From Candidatus Methanolliviera sp. GoM_asphalt (GTDB taxonomy: Archaea; Halobacteriota; Methanoliparia; Methanoliparales; Methanoliparaceae): a DNA stretch of 15,812 bases. The stretch is from assembly GCA_902158745.1 (NCBI GenBank), contig CABGHH010000021.1, forward strand, positions 1 through 15,812, given 5' to 3'. The notes below the pieces were generated by a model. The model saw nothing but the letters and a program-made list of their open reading frames with translations, was not told the DNA's origin and made no database searches. Shown here piece by piece: positions 1 through 7,922 of the stretch; positions within the stretch are counted from its first letter, which is position 1; each line of letters opens with the position of its first letter. A program made the position numbers and the translations under genes.

Positions 1-105
1 AAGAGAGGATTAAAACGTGTAGGGCAGGAACTGTCCGAATTTAAGCCTGAGGACTTCTCAAAGAGAAGAGTGATACAGGAAGCCCCATCCGTAAGGGTGG
101 AGTAG
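1..105 (+). CDS. tnpB: C-terminal end of an IS605/IS1341-type TnpB (partial)
   Basis: An open frame enters from the left edge in frame 1 and stops at TAG (103-105), giving 34 visible residues. It includes the stretch VGQELSEFKPE and ends in QEAPSVRVE. This basic, Pro/Glu-containing tail resembles the one that follows the last RuVC motif and zinc finger in many archaeal TnpB proteins, where the 3' end of the gene is also the element's right end and the source of its guide (omega/re) RNA. The catalytic part lies outside the window, so I cannot tell whether the element is intact. The frame converges on the minus-strand gene at 107-1177, and the two stop codons are only one base apart. The identification rests on recall of the family tail sequence and on the structured right end that overlaps it. 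Confidence 0.72.
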   Translation, partial: KRGLKRVGQELSEFKPEDFSKRRVIQEAPSVRVE

Positions 106-110
106 TTCAC
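79..110 (+). mobile_element. IS605/IS1341-type right end / reRNA terminal hairpin
   Basis: The last 32 bases of the TnpB element form a hairpin. A stem (83-90 with 95-102, one C.A mismatch at 84/101 and one G.U at 88/97) is closed by the GNRA-type loop GTAA at 91-94, and 82 with 103 adds a G.U pair. It ends in GTAGTTCAC at 102-110. In TnpB systems such a 3' hairpin belongs to the right end and to the scaffold of the guide RNA, whose variable guide begins directly after it (here from about 111). The stop codon of the convergent gene (107-109) lies inside this end. A second, diverged copy sits at 7923-7954 on the minus strand. Confidence 0.65.
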
Positions 111-1177
111 TTCAACACTGCGAACGGATTTACTTCTCCCACGGACTCTTCCGGCATGTACAGGAGCATCGCCAACCCCTCAACGATGATCTTAAAGCCC
201 ACCTCGTTTACTTTGTCTTCAGGAAATATTCTCTCAGATTCTTTAAGGATCTTTTTGTAATCTTGCCATATCATACTGCCGAAGGGGCACTCAAAGATAG
301 CAGCGACGGATGGTATCTCTATCAACGGCACCCCGTTCCACTCGAGGCTCCTCTCCAAAAATTTGTTCACCAGTATATCCATCCAACCGGGGACCTCTTC
401 CTCTGTATCATCTCCTTCGTAAACTGCTATACCCCTATCTCTTGGATTTTCTATAAATGCGATTGTATCTCCATATCTTGATAGTATCTTTGCCATCCTT
501 TCGGATAGTGTTCTTATATAGAGTATCGTTTCTCGATCTTTTTTTTCGAGAATTTCTTCGTCGTTTATTTCATCAAATTTCAACTCAAACAATTTTTTTC
601 TCATATCTTTAAGAGTGGAAAAGTCTAATACACTTGGCTCCATCAACTTCTTCTCTATCAGAGCAAAAACCGTAAAATATATCTTATAATTTCTAATACT
701 TATTCCAGCCACATGTTTTGGTTTATCCACCATTGGATCTCTCTTATTAACCTCTATATCCAATAGATAGGTACCATTTCTGTATAAATTTGCCTTCCCA
801 AACGAGAGCTCGCCCCCCATCGCGTCAAAGATATATTCCATCCCTCCTGATTGAAATGAGAGGTATCCCGTTGCTTCACCTTCGGGAGAAAATTGAATTT
901 TTATAAATATCTTCTCATTTTTCATCTTATCTTCTTTTATTACTGGCTGGCAGTCTCTTTTGAAATCCAATATCAAAGGAATGCTGGATAATTTGGACCT
1001 CTTTGACAGCGAGACCATATTTTCCTTAATACCGTCCGATAAGAAGGTTTCTACTTTTGCCCTCTTCTTTTCCTGAACCAGACGGTATATACGTTCCCCC
1101 TCATCTATCGCCTCATCCAATTTTTTTTGATCTTCTTCCTTCACGATCAAGACGCATCTGACCGTTCTTTTTACCAT
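107..1177 (-). CDS. Diverged TnpB/RuvC-fold-like protein, probably nuclease-dead
   Basis: I do not recognise this 356-aa protein by strong identity, but its layout follows that of a TnpB. There is a short basic N-terminus with a helix (about 14-45), a beta-rich middle (90-145), and then GISIRNYKIYF (158-168) where TnpB has the RuvC-I strand GIDLG. Next comes a long helix (190-235), TIAFIENPRDRG (238-249) where TnpB has its LEDL glutamate strand, a helix then a strand (265-288), a zinc-finger-like position with one Cys (297), and NEVGFKIIVEG (324-334) where TnpB has DxNAAxNI. On this reading the first Asp is Ser160, the Glu (243) is kept, and the third Asp is not evident; the zinc cysteines are gone. 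The ATG overlaps the end of carS (7 bp, Shine-Dalgarno AGAAGGAG just upstream), so the two are probably translationally coupled. An unrelated archaeal protein of unknown function remains possible. Confidence 0.5.
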   Translation of the reverse strand: MVKRTVRCVLIVKEEDQKKLDEAIDEGERIYRLVQEKKRAKVETFLSDGIKENMVSLSKRSKLSSIPLILDFKRDCQPVIKEDKMKNEKIFIKIQFSPEGEATGYLSFQSGGMEYIFDAMGGELSFGKANLYRNGTYLLDIEVNKRDPMVDKPKHVAGISIRNYKIYFTVFALIEKKLMEPSVLDFSTLKDMRKKLFELKFDEINDEEILEKKDRETILYIRTLSERMAKILSRYGDTIAFIENPRDRGIAVYEGDDTEEEVPGWMDILVNKFLERSLEWNGVPLIEIPSVAAIFECPFGSMIWQDYKKILKESERIFPEDKVNEVGFKIIVEGLAMLLYMPEESVGEVNPFAVLK

Positions 1178-1701
1178 GGCTCCTTCTTAACCCCCATCTT
1201 ATAACCGATGATATTCATAGATATATGCAGAAGTGGTGTCATTACTAACACAACTACAATTATCTGAAGATTGAAGTTGTATAAAAACCATTCCCTGACG
1301 AAGACGAAGCATAAAAGCCATGAGCCAAAGACGAGATCGAGTTGATCCACAACTGGAAGAGAAGCTCCGCGCCTAAGACCGAATCTTCTCTTAAAGAAAC
1401 TTTTGCACAAATCTCCCAAGAGGGCGCCGAAAGAGAGGCAGACGAGTGCGGGCAAGACGAAAGATGGAAGCCCCATCATTGGAGAGAGAAGGTTTTGCAT
1501 CAATCCAATTGCGATACCGCATAAAGTCCCAGAAATGAGTCCCCTAAACGTCTTACCGTCCCCAAATATTCGATAACCGTCTTTTAACTTCTTTCCAAGA
1601 TCTATAGGTCTTCCCCCACCGAAGAGTGCCGCTGCGGGGTTCGGCACGTAAGCAGGAAGCATGAGCCAGACACCCAGTATTATCAGATGTAATATGTTCA
1701 T
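1171..1701 (-). CDS. carS: CDP-archaeol synthase
   Basis: This 176-aa integral membrane protein matches the CarS (DUF46) family. CarS transfers CMP from CTP to 2,3-di-O-geranylgeranylglycerol phosphate, giving CDP-archaeol, the activated precursor for archaeal polar head groups. Visible signatures in order are a hydrophobic N-terminus running into LPAYVPNPAAA (15-25), GGGRPID (28-34), GDGKT (47-51), a hydrophobic helix from about 54, GDLCKSFFKRR (96-106), the basic RRG turn (110-112), VVDQLD (117-122) and two further hydrophobic helices to the end. Length is usual for the family. The ATG at 1701 is the first residue of a natural CarS N-terminus. It is divergent from tes, another lipid enzyme, and its stop overlaps the start of the TnpB-like gene downstream. 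Confidence 0.95.
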   Translation of the reverse strand: MNILHLIILGVWLMLPAYVPNPAAALFGGGRPIDLGKKLKDGYRIFGDGKTFRGLISGTLCGIAIGLMQNLLSPMMGLPSFVLPALVCLSFGALLGDLCKSFFKRRFGLRRGASLPVVDQLDLVFGSWLLCFVFVREWFLYNFNLQIIVVVLVMTPLLHISMNIIGYKMGVKKEPW

Positions 1702-1770
1702 CGATAGAGATTAAATTATACTGTTAATAAAAACTTTTAAATTGTATCGCATTTGATAGATCGATAGAAT
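1702..1770. promoter_or_regulatory. Divergent promoter region between carS and tes
   Basis: A 69-bp, AT-rich spacer separates two divergent lipid-synthesis genes. On the plus strand TTTTAAATT (1735-1743) lies about 28-36 bases before the tes ATG. On the minus strand TTTTTATTAA (about 1724-1733) lies 23-32 bases before the carS ATG. Both are at the distance expected of archaeal TATA boxes feeding short or leaderless transcripts. TCGATAGA occurs twice in the same orientation, at 1701-1708 and 1761-1768, next to each start codon. Promoter roles are inferred from composition and spacing only. Confidence 0.4.
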
Positions 1771-3300
1771 ATGAAGACATATCAGAGCGACATTCAAAAA
1801 GGGCTTCCCAAGAAGACAAAATCTTTCTGTCCAGTATGTAATAAGCCTGTAGAGGCATCCATCTATGAGAAAGATGGAGAGGTGATGATCAGTAAAAGAT
1901 GTCCCGAACATGGGTATTTTGAAGACGTCTACTGGTCGGATGTTGGGATGTACCTTTGGGCGGAGAAGTTTGCCTATGATGGGAAGATCGATAAGACGCA
2001 TCATAAGATCGAAGAAGGATGCCCTTACGATTGTGGCCTATGCAAAGAACATCGGAGTAGTACCATCTTAGCGAACATAGATGTAACGAACAGATGTAAC
2101 TTGAACTGCAGTTTTTGTTTTGCAAATGCCAACGCGAGGGGATACGTCTATGAGCCGACGTTTGAACAGGTGGTGGAGATGTTGACGGCTTTGAGGGAGG
2201 AAAAGCCCGTACCTTGCACGGCAGTACAATTTGCTGGAGGAGAACCGACGCTCAAAGAGGATATATTTGATATGATAAGAACCGCCAAGGAGATGGGTTT
2301 CTCTCAGGTTCAGCTCGCCACGAATGGGATAAAGATGAAAGATCCAAATTTCGTGAAAAGATTGAGAGACGCAGGTTTAAGCACAGTTTATCTTCACTTC
2401 GATGGGCTCACAAAGGATGTCGAACCTTACATCGATGTAAGGAAAGAAGTTATTGAAAATTGCAGGAAGGTCGATCAGGGAGTAGTTCTAGTTCCGACCA
2501 TAATTAAGGGTTTCAATGATCATCAGATTGGAGATATGATAAAATTTGCCGCGATGAATATAGATGTTATAAGAGGCGTGAACTTTCAACCTATCTCTTT
2601 TAGTGGGCGAGCAACACACGATGAGAGAAAGGAGAAGCGATACACCATCCCAGATCTGGCAAAGGATATAGAGGAACAGACGGAGGGGAAAATAATAAAG
2701 GAGGATTTTTACCCCGTTCCTTGTGTCGTTCCAATAAGCAAATTGGTCGAGGTCTATAAGGGGAAACCGCAGATAGAGTTCAGCGCGCATCCCCACTGTG
2801 GGATGGCAACGTATGTATTCGTAAATGATGGAGATCCAGATGATCTGATCCCCATCAACAGATTCGTAAATGTCGATAAATTTTTTGAGACGATAGAAGG
2901 CATAACGGATGATCTAAAGAAAGGAGGTATTCTCAATAAAGGTAGGGCAGTTAAGAAGGGGTTAGAGATATTGTATAGATACATAGACAACGAAAAGAAG
3001 CCAAAGTCATTAAGATTCAGAAAATTGCTTGAAAAAGTGCTTTTAAATCAAGATTATAAAAGTTTGGGGGATTTTCATGAGACTGCTCTCTTCGTGGGGA
3101 GTATGCACTTTCAAGACATCTACAATATCGATATCGAAAGGGTTAAGCGCTGTGTGATACACTACGCTACGCCAGACCCGGAGCGAAGAATAATTCCTTT
3201 CTGTGCGTATAATACAATATACAGAGATAAGATAGAGAGAAAGTATGCAGTTCCAATAGATGAATGGAGAAAAGAACATATAGGGGATGAGGGAGTATAA
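1771..3300 (+). CDS. tes: Radical SAM tetraether lipid synthase (Tes family)
   Basis: This 509-aa radical SAM enzyme resembles Tes (GDGT/macrocyclic archaeol synthase; MJ0619-type), which joins the phytanyl chain ends of two archaeal lipids by carbon-carbon coupling to make membrane-spanning tetraethers. The SAM-cluster motif CNLNCSFC gives C109, C113 and C116, followed by the GGEPT motif (156-160). Extra cysteine sites typical of the family are present: CPVC (20-23) with C44, which looks rubredoxin-like, CPYDCGLC (84-91), and a C-terminal pair near 461 and 478 in a CVIHYA...PFCAYN context. Length and cysteine pattern fit the family. It stands alone on the plus strand, divergent from carS, and converges on the phosphate cluster across a 64-bp gap with no clear terminator. 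Other members of this radical SAM group act on related prenyl or alkyl lipids, so the exact product is inferred. Confidence 0.88.
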   Translation: MKTYQSDIQKGLPKKTKSFCPVCNKPVEASIYEKDGEVMISKRCPEHGYFEDVYWSDVGMYLWAEKFAYDGKIDKTHHKIEEGCPYDCGLCKEHRSSTILANIDVTNRCNLNCSFCFANANARGYVYEPTFEQVVEMLTALREEKPVPCTAVQFAGGEPTLKEDIFDMIRTAKEMGFSQVQLATNGIKMKDPNFVKRLRDAGLSTVYLHFDGLTKDVEPYIDVRKEVIENCRKVDQGVVLVPTIIKGFNDHQIGDMIKFAAMNIDVIRGVNFQPISFSGRATHDERKEKRYTIPDLAKDIEEQTEGKIIKEDFYPVPCVVPISKLVEVYKGKPQIEFSAHPHCGMATYVFVNDGDPDDLIPINRFVNVDKFFETIEGITDDLKKGGILNKGRAVKKGLEILYRYIDNEKKPKSLRFRKLLEKVLLNQDYKSLGDFHETALFVGSMHFQDIYNIDIERVKRCVIHYATPDPERRIIPFCAYNTIYRDKIERKYAVPIDEWRKEHIGDEGV

Positions 3301-3364
3301 AAGGGTTTACGATTCTGGAATCTATCCACGGCAAAATTTGGCTTGATATCAGAAGACACAAATC

Positions 3365-5776
3365 TTATGGAATATCTCTTTGAGGACTATTCTTACGTTT
3401 GCGAAAGATATTATTTAGAATTTTTGGTACCGCCATCAATGACCAATATGGTGTCCCCATCCATCTTATCGTAAGTTGCCTTTTGAAGACCTTCTCGAAT
3501 AATTCTTTCTTCTTGTTAACGGCCTCCTCCTCTAAATCTCTATTTCCTGATACTAAACATCCCAATATCACCTCTTTTGGGCTGGTTTTCAGATCGATAT
3601 CTTTGACGACTGAAGCATGCGAAGCATCTATCCCATCGGCGATTCTTATGATGGAGGAGAGGATTTTAACTTTCTCTCTATCGCCTGAATTGAGTTGTGC
3701 AAAATTGTAATGTGCTTTACTGGGAAGAGCTTTTCGGTGGTATCGAGCGATGCTTCCAATGATATATCTTTCTCTCGACGTGAACGGCAACTCCACCTCG
3801 TTGAGAATAAGCCGCAGTGACGCTTTGTGATGATCCTTTTGATCTTGGGACCAACCTATATCGTGAAGAATTGCCGCGCATTCCAACCAATATCGTCCCT
3901 CCTCACCCAATAAATGCAGATCACTCATCTGGTCGAAGATCTTGAGTGATAACTTTCTCACCTGGTCAGAATGCACTTGATCGACATCATATTTTGCCGC
4001 AATCTTTCGTATCTTCTCTATATTCCTTTCGATTTTCAATTCCTTTCCAATTGTATTTTTTCTCTCGTTTTCCTCTTTGATGATCGTATCTAAAGAGACG
4101 CCTTTAAGGAGCATCTGCGCGAAGTTCTCAGGAAGTTTCCTCTTCCTTATCGCATCGGCAGCGCCCTCTACATCGTAATCTACCGTGATATGCTCAACAG
4201 AAAATGGATTGCTCCCTAAAATTGTGTATGTAGCCCTTCTATCTCCTTGCTCTGGTCTTCCAACGCTCCCGGGGTTGATAAATGTGACATCCTCTACTTT
4301 CCGAGAGAACTGCAGATGTGAGTGAGCTGAGATGACAATATCTGCATCGGCAATTGATGTAAGCTCTTTTAACCTCTCTTCGGGGGTGTCGAGGGTCAAA
4401 TGCTCATCGATTGATTCTGGGCTTCCATGAACCATTAACATACTTTTTTCACCTCTTTTAACTCTCATCTCGGTATTCAACGAGCGGAGATAATCTAAAG
4501 AGGATTTAGAGAGGTTTTTTCCTGCATACTCAAAGGATAACTGTTTTTCAGTCTTAATCTTCTTCCTCTTCTTCGCTTCCCTCTTCCTGATTACCTTGAG
4601 GTCGTAGTTGCCAATAACGCTTAAGACATTACTTGAAGATAGTATCTGAACGACTTCGTCGGGAAAGGCACCGTATCCCACAAAGTCTCCGGCATTGAGA
4701 AAGATATCTACGCCACGGTTCTTTGCATCTTTCATCACCGCGTTTAATGCATGGAGATTGGCATGTACATCTGCGATGATCGCGATCTTCGGATAGTCCT
4801 CTGGAGGCAGAACTAAAAGACTTATTATATCCTTTAGACGGTCGAAGAATTTGCCCTCCTTATTTTCATCCCAAAGCAGGACAAAATCCGCATAGAGCGA
4901 CTTTCGCCTCCCTTTTATCCTCTCCAAGAAGAGTAAAAGATCGTCTTCTATCTCCTTTACTCGCCCACCATCACCTTCTAAGAGAATTTCTTCTTTCGTC
5001 TCTTTAATAAAATTTGGAATGTGCTCCATCCAGACATTGCAGTCATGCATATCTCCAAGTACGTCTTGTAGTTGCTTGATCACCGATATCTCTTCTTTGA
5101 TCTCGTTGGGATAGAGTTTTTGGAAAACTTCCATCGTGTATCGCAACCTTTTTGCGGCGATCCTCATCTTGTGATGTTTAAGCACTTCCTCTTCGTGATG
5201 GACACATCCCTCCATATCTAAAAGATCGTTAATCTTTGCCGATATATTTGCTTCCGCCTTTAGATATACTACCGGTGGAATACCAGACGCTTTATTATCT
5301 TCTGATCTCTTTATAATATCCTCGCATGCTTCCATCATCTCCTCAACGACACGAGATCTCTTCATTTCGTCGAGCGTATCGATGACATCAGGCTGCATAC
5401 CGTCTCGCATCTCTTTATGTCTGAATAGTAAAAACTCGATACCTTTTTGCATCTCTTCGTCGCCGCGTTTCTCCAACTCTTTTCCGATGAAATCGATCTG
5501 AACGTCAGCATCTCTAGCCATGCCAAGCGACTGAGTGATCTTTTTTATCTTTGTTTTCCATCGTTTGTAGTTCTTCTTTTGAAAACAGTCTTTGAAGATG
5601 GGCATTGCCGCCCGTATCCTGCGTGAGGCAACCCTCGTCTTATGGACATATTCGATATCATCACCTTGCTCTACCCCCTCTACCTGTTTCTCCAGAGCTT
5701 TTAGGAGTCTCGTAAGTATATTAGCACCGAAGATACAATAGCTAAAATCTGCGTTATCCATCTTACTTTTCATCAT
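3365..5776 (-). CDS. CHAD - metallophosphoesterase - HD-domain fusion protein
   Basis: This 803-aa soluble protein has three joined domains. Residues ~10-315 are a CHAD domain: an all-helical, Arg/Lys/His-rich fold that binds polyphosphate, with VHKTRVASRRIRAA (44-57), HKMRIAAKRLRY (202-213) and QDVLGDMHDC (237-246). Residues ~328-540 are a calcineurin-like phosphoesterase of the YfcE/MJ0936 type with metal ligands D336, H338, D364, N390, H450, H485 and H487, in the motifs DVHAN, GDFVGYG, GNYD, VHGSP and NPGSVG. Residues ~585-770 are an HD domain like the C-terminal part of archaeal Ppx/GppA proteins, with H602, H638-D639, H680 and D714. All key residues are present, so both enzyme domains look active. 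It overlaps the end of ppk by 14 bp. The chosen ATG, or the next codon, has AGAGGA upstream; Met6 does not. A role in polyphosphate breakdown or sensing is inferred from domains and context; the substrate is not shown. Confidence 0.85.
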   Translation of the reverse strand: MMKSKMDNADFSYCIFGANILTRLLKALEKQVEGVEQGDDIEYVHKTRVASRRIRAAMPIFKDCFQKKNYKRWKTKIKKITQSLGMARDADVQIDFIGKELEKRGDEEMQKGIEFLLFRHKEMRDGMQPDVIDTLDEMKRSRVVEEMMEACEDIIKRSEDNKASGIPPVVYLKAEANISAKINDLLDMEGCVHHEEEVLKHHKMRIAAKRLRYTMEVFQKLYPNEIKEEISVIKQLQDVLGDMHDCNVWMEHIPNFIKETKEEILLEGDGGRVKEIEDDLLLFLERIKGRRKSLYADFVLLWDENKEGKFFDRLKDIISLLVLPPEDYPKIAIIADVHANLHALNAVMKDAKNRGVDIFLNAGDFVGYGAFPDEVVQILSSSNVLSVIGNYDLKVIRKREAKKRKKIKTEKQLSFEYAGKNLSKSSLDYLRSLNTEMRVKRGEKSMLMVHGSPESIDEHLTLDTPEERLKELTSIADADIVISAHSHLQFSRKVEDVTFINPGSVGRPEQGDRRATYTILGSNPFSVEHITVDYDVEGAADAIRKRKLPENFAQMLLKGVSLDTIIKEENERKNTIGKELKIERNIEKIRKIAAKYDVDQVHSDQVRKLSLKIFDQMSDLHLLGEEGRYWLECAAILHDIGWSQDQKDHHKASLRLILNEVELPFTSRERYIIGSIARYHRKALPSKAHYNFAQLNSGDREKVKILSSIIRIADGIDASHASVVKDIDLKTSPKEVILGCLVSGNRDLEEEAVNKKKELFEKVFKRQLTIRWMGTPYWSLMAVPKILNNIFRKRKNSPQRDIP

Positions 5777-7907
5777 GCCAAATTCCTCTATTCTCGGTCA
5801 ACCAGATTTGTGAGTTTAATCTCTCCTCGTCGGAATCGGAGGTCTGGGTAACCCTCTCGTAAGTCCCATCGGGAAGAAGGCGTCTTGCCTTTACGTTATC
5901 CTTCAGGTGAATATTCAACATATTCTTGATTATCGCCGTCTTGATCTTTGGATCAGGAACATCCAAGAGGACCTCAACCCTGCGATTAAGATTTCTATAC
6001 ATCATGTCTGCGCTACCTATTAGCACATCCTCTTCACCTCCATTCCTAAAATAATAGATCCTAGCGTGTTCGAGGAACCGTCCGATTATCGATGTTACAT
6101 TTATCTTTTCACTCACACCTTTTATATTAGGCCTTAGACTGCAGAGACCCCTTACGTTGAGATCAATCTTAACACCTGCTATGGAAGCTCTGTAGAGTGC
6201 TTTTATTATGCCCTCATCGACAAGACTGTTGAGTTTGAGGGCTATATAACCATCCTCCGTCTTTTTATGGCACTCTATCTCTCTATTTATACGCCTCATA
6301 ATCTCTTTCCTGAGCGTCATAGGAGCGACTATGAGATGTTTGTAGTCATCCTTTCGCGAATATCCAGTAAAAAAGTTGAAAACTTCTGTAATCTCTTCGC
6401 CAATCTCTGGATTGGCAGTAAGATAAGTTATATCTGCATAGATCCCCATCGTATCCACGTTTAAATTGCCGGTGCTAATGTACGAGTAACGCACAATATC
6501 GTTCCCTTTCTTCTTCACTATGAGACATATTTTGGCGTGTATCTTTAGATCTTCAAGTCCATAGACGACGTGCACACCATCTTCCTCCAAATCTTTTGCA
6601 CAATTGATGTTGGTCTCCTCATCAAATTTTGCCTTCAACTCTACGATTACAGCTACCACTTTCCCATTCTCTCTGGCATGCTTGAGTGCATCTATGATTG
6701 GAGATTTTTTGGCAATTCTGTACATAGTGGCCTTGATTGCCAATACATTTGGATCTTCTGCGGCCTGCATCAGCAGGTTGACCAATATATTAAAATTATC
6801 ATATGGAGAATAGAGAATCCAGTCTCTCTTATCTATCGCGGCAAAGACATTCTGATCTTTGGCAAAGGCAGGAGGGGTGTATGGTAAGAATGGAGAATCC
6901 CTAAGATCTGGTCTATCGATATCGTGTATCTCCCATAGATCTACAAGTCCAAGCGGACCATCAAATCTGTATACGAAATCATTGGTAAGCCCAAAATTGC
7001 GAACAAAAAGATTCATTAGTTTGTCTGGTATCGATTTATCAGTTTCCAACCTGATTGGAAAACCAGTCCTTCTGAACTCTACACCCTCCTCTATGGCAAT
7101 GAGAAGATCTGATGCTTTGTCAAGTGATATCTTCATCTCTGCATTTCTCGTGATCCTAAATGGGTATGTTGCCGCGATCTGCAAGCCCGGAAATAATGCA
7201 TCTATATGTGATGCGATGATATCTTCGAGAAAAACAAGTGTAATCGTCTTTTTCAGTTTAGATTTACTCATGGGATATTCTTTATTAGGTATCTCAATAA
7301 ACCTTGGAAAAATATCAGAGGGTATCTTGATCCTCGCATATTTTTCACCTTTTTCTGGATCCTTGATGATAATGGCAAGGTTTTGGCTCAGATTGGATAT
7401 GAATGGAAATGGATGTGCGATATCCATTGCCAGTGGCGTCAATGTCGGGAAAATCTTACTCTCAAAGTATTTTTTGACAAATAAGCGTTGATCTGTCTCG
7501 AGATCGCTCACCTTTTCAATCTTTATACCTTCATTTGATAAACTTGGAACCAACTCTTTCCAGCATTTTTCATATTCCTTTAGAAGTGGTCTAATCTCCT
7601 CTTCTATGGCAGTGAGTTGTTCTTGTGGAGTCATACCATCCGGAGGAACCTTAAGAGCGCCTTTCAACAGTTGTCTCTTTAGACCAGAAACCCTAACCAT
7701 AAAAAACTCATCGAGGTTGCTTCCACATATTGCCAAAAACTTAACTCTCTCCAAAAGCGGATGCGTTTTATCATTTGCTTCTTCAAATATGCGCTCGTTT
7801 AACTTTATCCAGCTTAACTCTCGGTTTATATATAGATTAGGATCATCCAGTGATATCCCTTTATCTATAGTGTCAATTTTTTCTGTTTTTTTGTTTGTTT
7901 CTATCAT
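5763..7907 (-). CDS. ppk: Polyphosphate kinase 1
   Basis: PPK1 reversibly transfers the terminal phosphate of ATP onto polyphosphate. The 714-aa length and all four regions fit: an N-terminal domain with YINRELSWIKLNER (26-39) and SNLDEFFMVRV (63-73), a head domain, and two PLD-like C-terminal domains. The phosphorylated His corresponds to H457 in KIHAK (455-459), and the second catalytic His to H614 in RFLEHARIYYF (610-620). YRIAK (396-400) supplies the first conserved Arg. Two positions look unusual: the family ARFDE motif reads AKFDE (K427 in place of Arg), and the family HxGTGN reads YISTGN (Tyr476 in place of His). The ATG at 7907 has GAGG four bases upstream. It follows the pst-phoU genes after a 75-bp gap and overlaps the CHAD fusion gene, so phosphate uptake and storage are likely co-regulated. 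Confidence 0.95.
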   Translation of the reverse strand: MIETNKKTEKIDTIDKGISLDDPNLYINRELSWIKLNERIFEEANDKTHPLLERVKFLAICGSNLDEFFMVRVSGLKRQLLKGALKVPPDGMTPQEQLTAIEEEIRPLLKEYEKCWKELVPSLSNEGIKIEKVSDLETDQRLFVKKYFESKIFPTLTPLAMDIAHPFPFISNLSQNLAIIIKDPEKGEKYARIKIPSDIFPRFIEIPNKEYPMSKSKLKKTITLVFLEDIIASHIDALFPGLQIAATYPFRITRNAEMKISLDKASDLLIAIEEGVEFRRTGFPIRLETDKSIPDKLMNLFVRNFGLTNDFVYRFDGPLGLVDLWEIHDIDRPDLRDSPFLPYTPPAFAKDQNVFAAIDKRDWILYSPYDNFNILVNLLMQAAEDPNVLAIKATMYRIAKKSPIIDALKHARENGKVVAVIVELKAKFDEETNINCAKDLEEDGVHVVYGLEDLKIHAKICLIVKKKGNDIVRYSYISTGNLNVDTMGIYADITYLTANPEIGEEITEVFNFFTGYSRKDDYKHLIVAPMTLRKEIMRRINREIECHKKTEDGYIALKLNSLVDEGIIKALYRASIAGVKIDLNVRGLCSLRPNIKGVSEKINVTSIIGRFLEHARIYYFRNGGEEDVLIGSADMMYRNLNRRVEVLLDVPDPKIKTAIIKNMLNIHLKDNVKARRLLPDGTYERVTQTSDSDEERLNSQIWLTENRGIWHDEK

Positions 7908-7922
7908 AGAACCTCAAATATT

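Noticed and set aside
3301..3364. Transcription terminator between tes and the CHAD fusion gene
   Set aside because: Neither strand shows a clear T-run or stable hairpin in this convergent gap; termination may occur inside the neighbouring gene ends.
6859..7491. A 210-aa open frame on the plus strand
   Set aside because: It is fully antisense to the conserved PPK1 core, has no recognisable motif, and its low-complexity Ser/Ile-rich product is what the complement of this gene would give.
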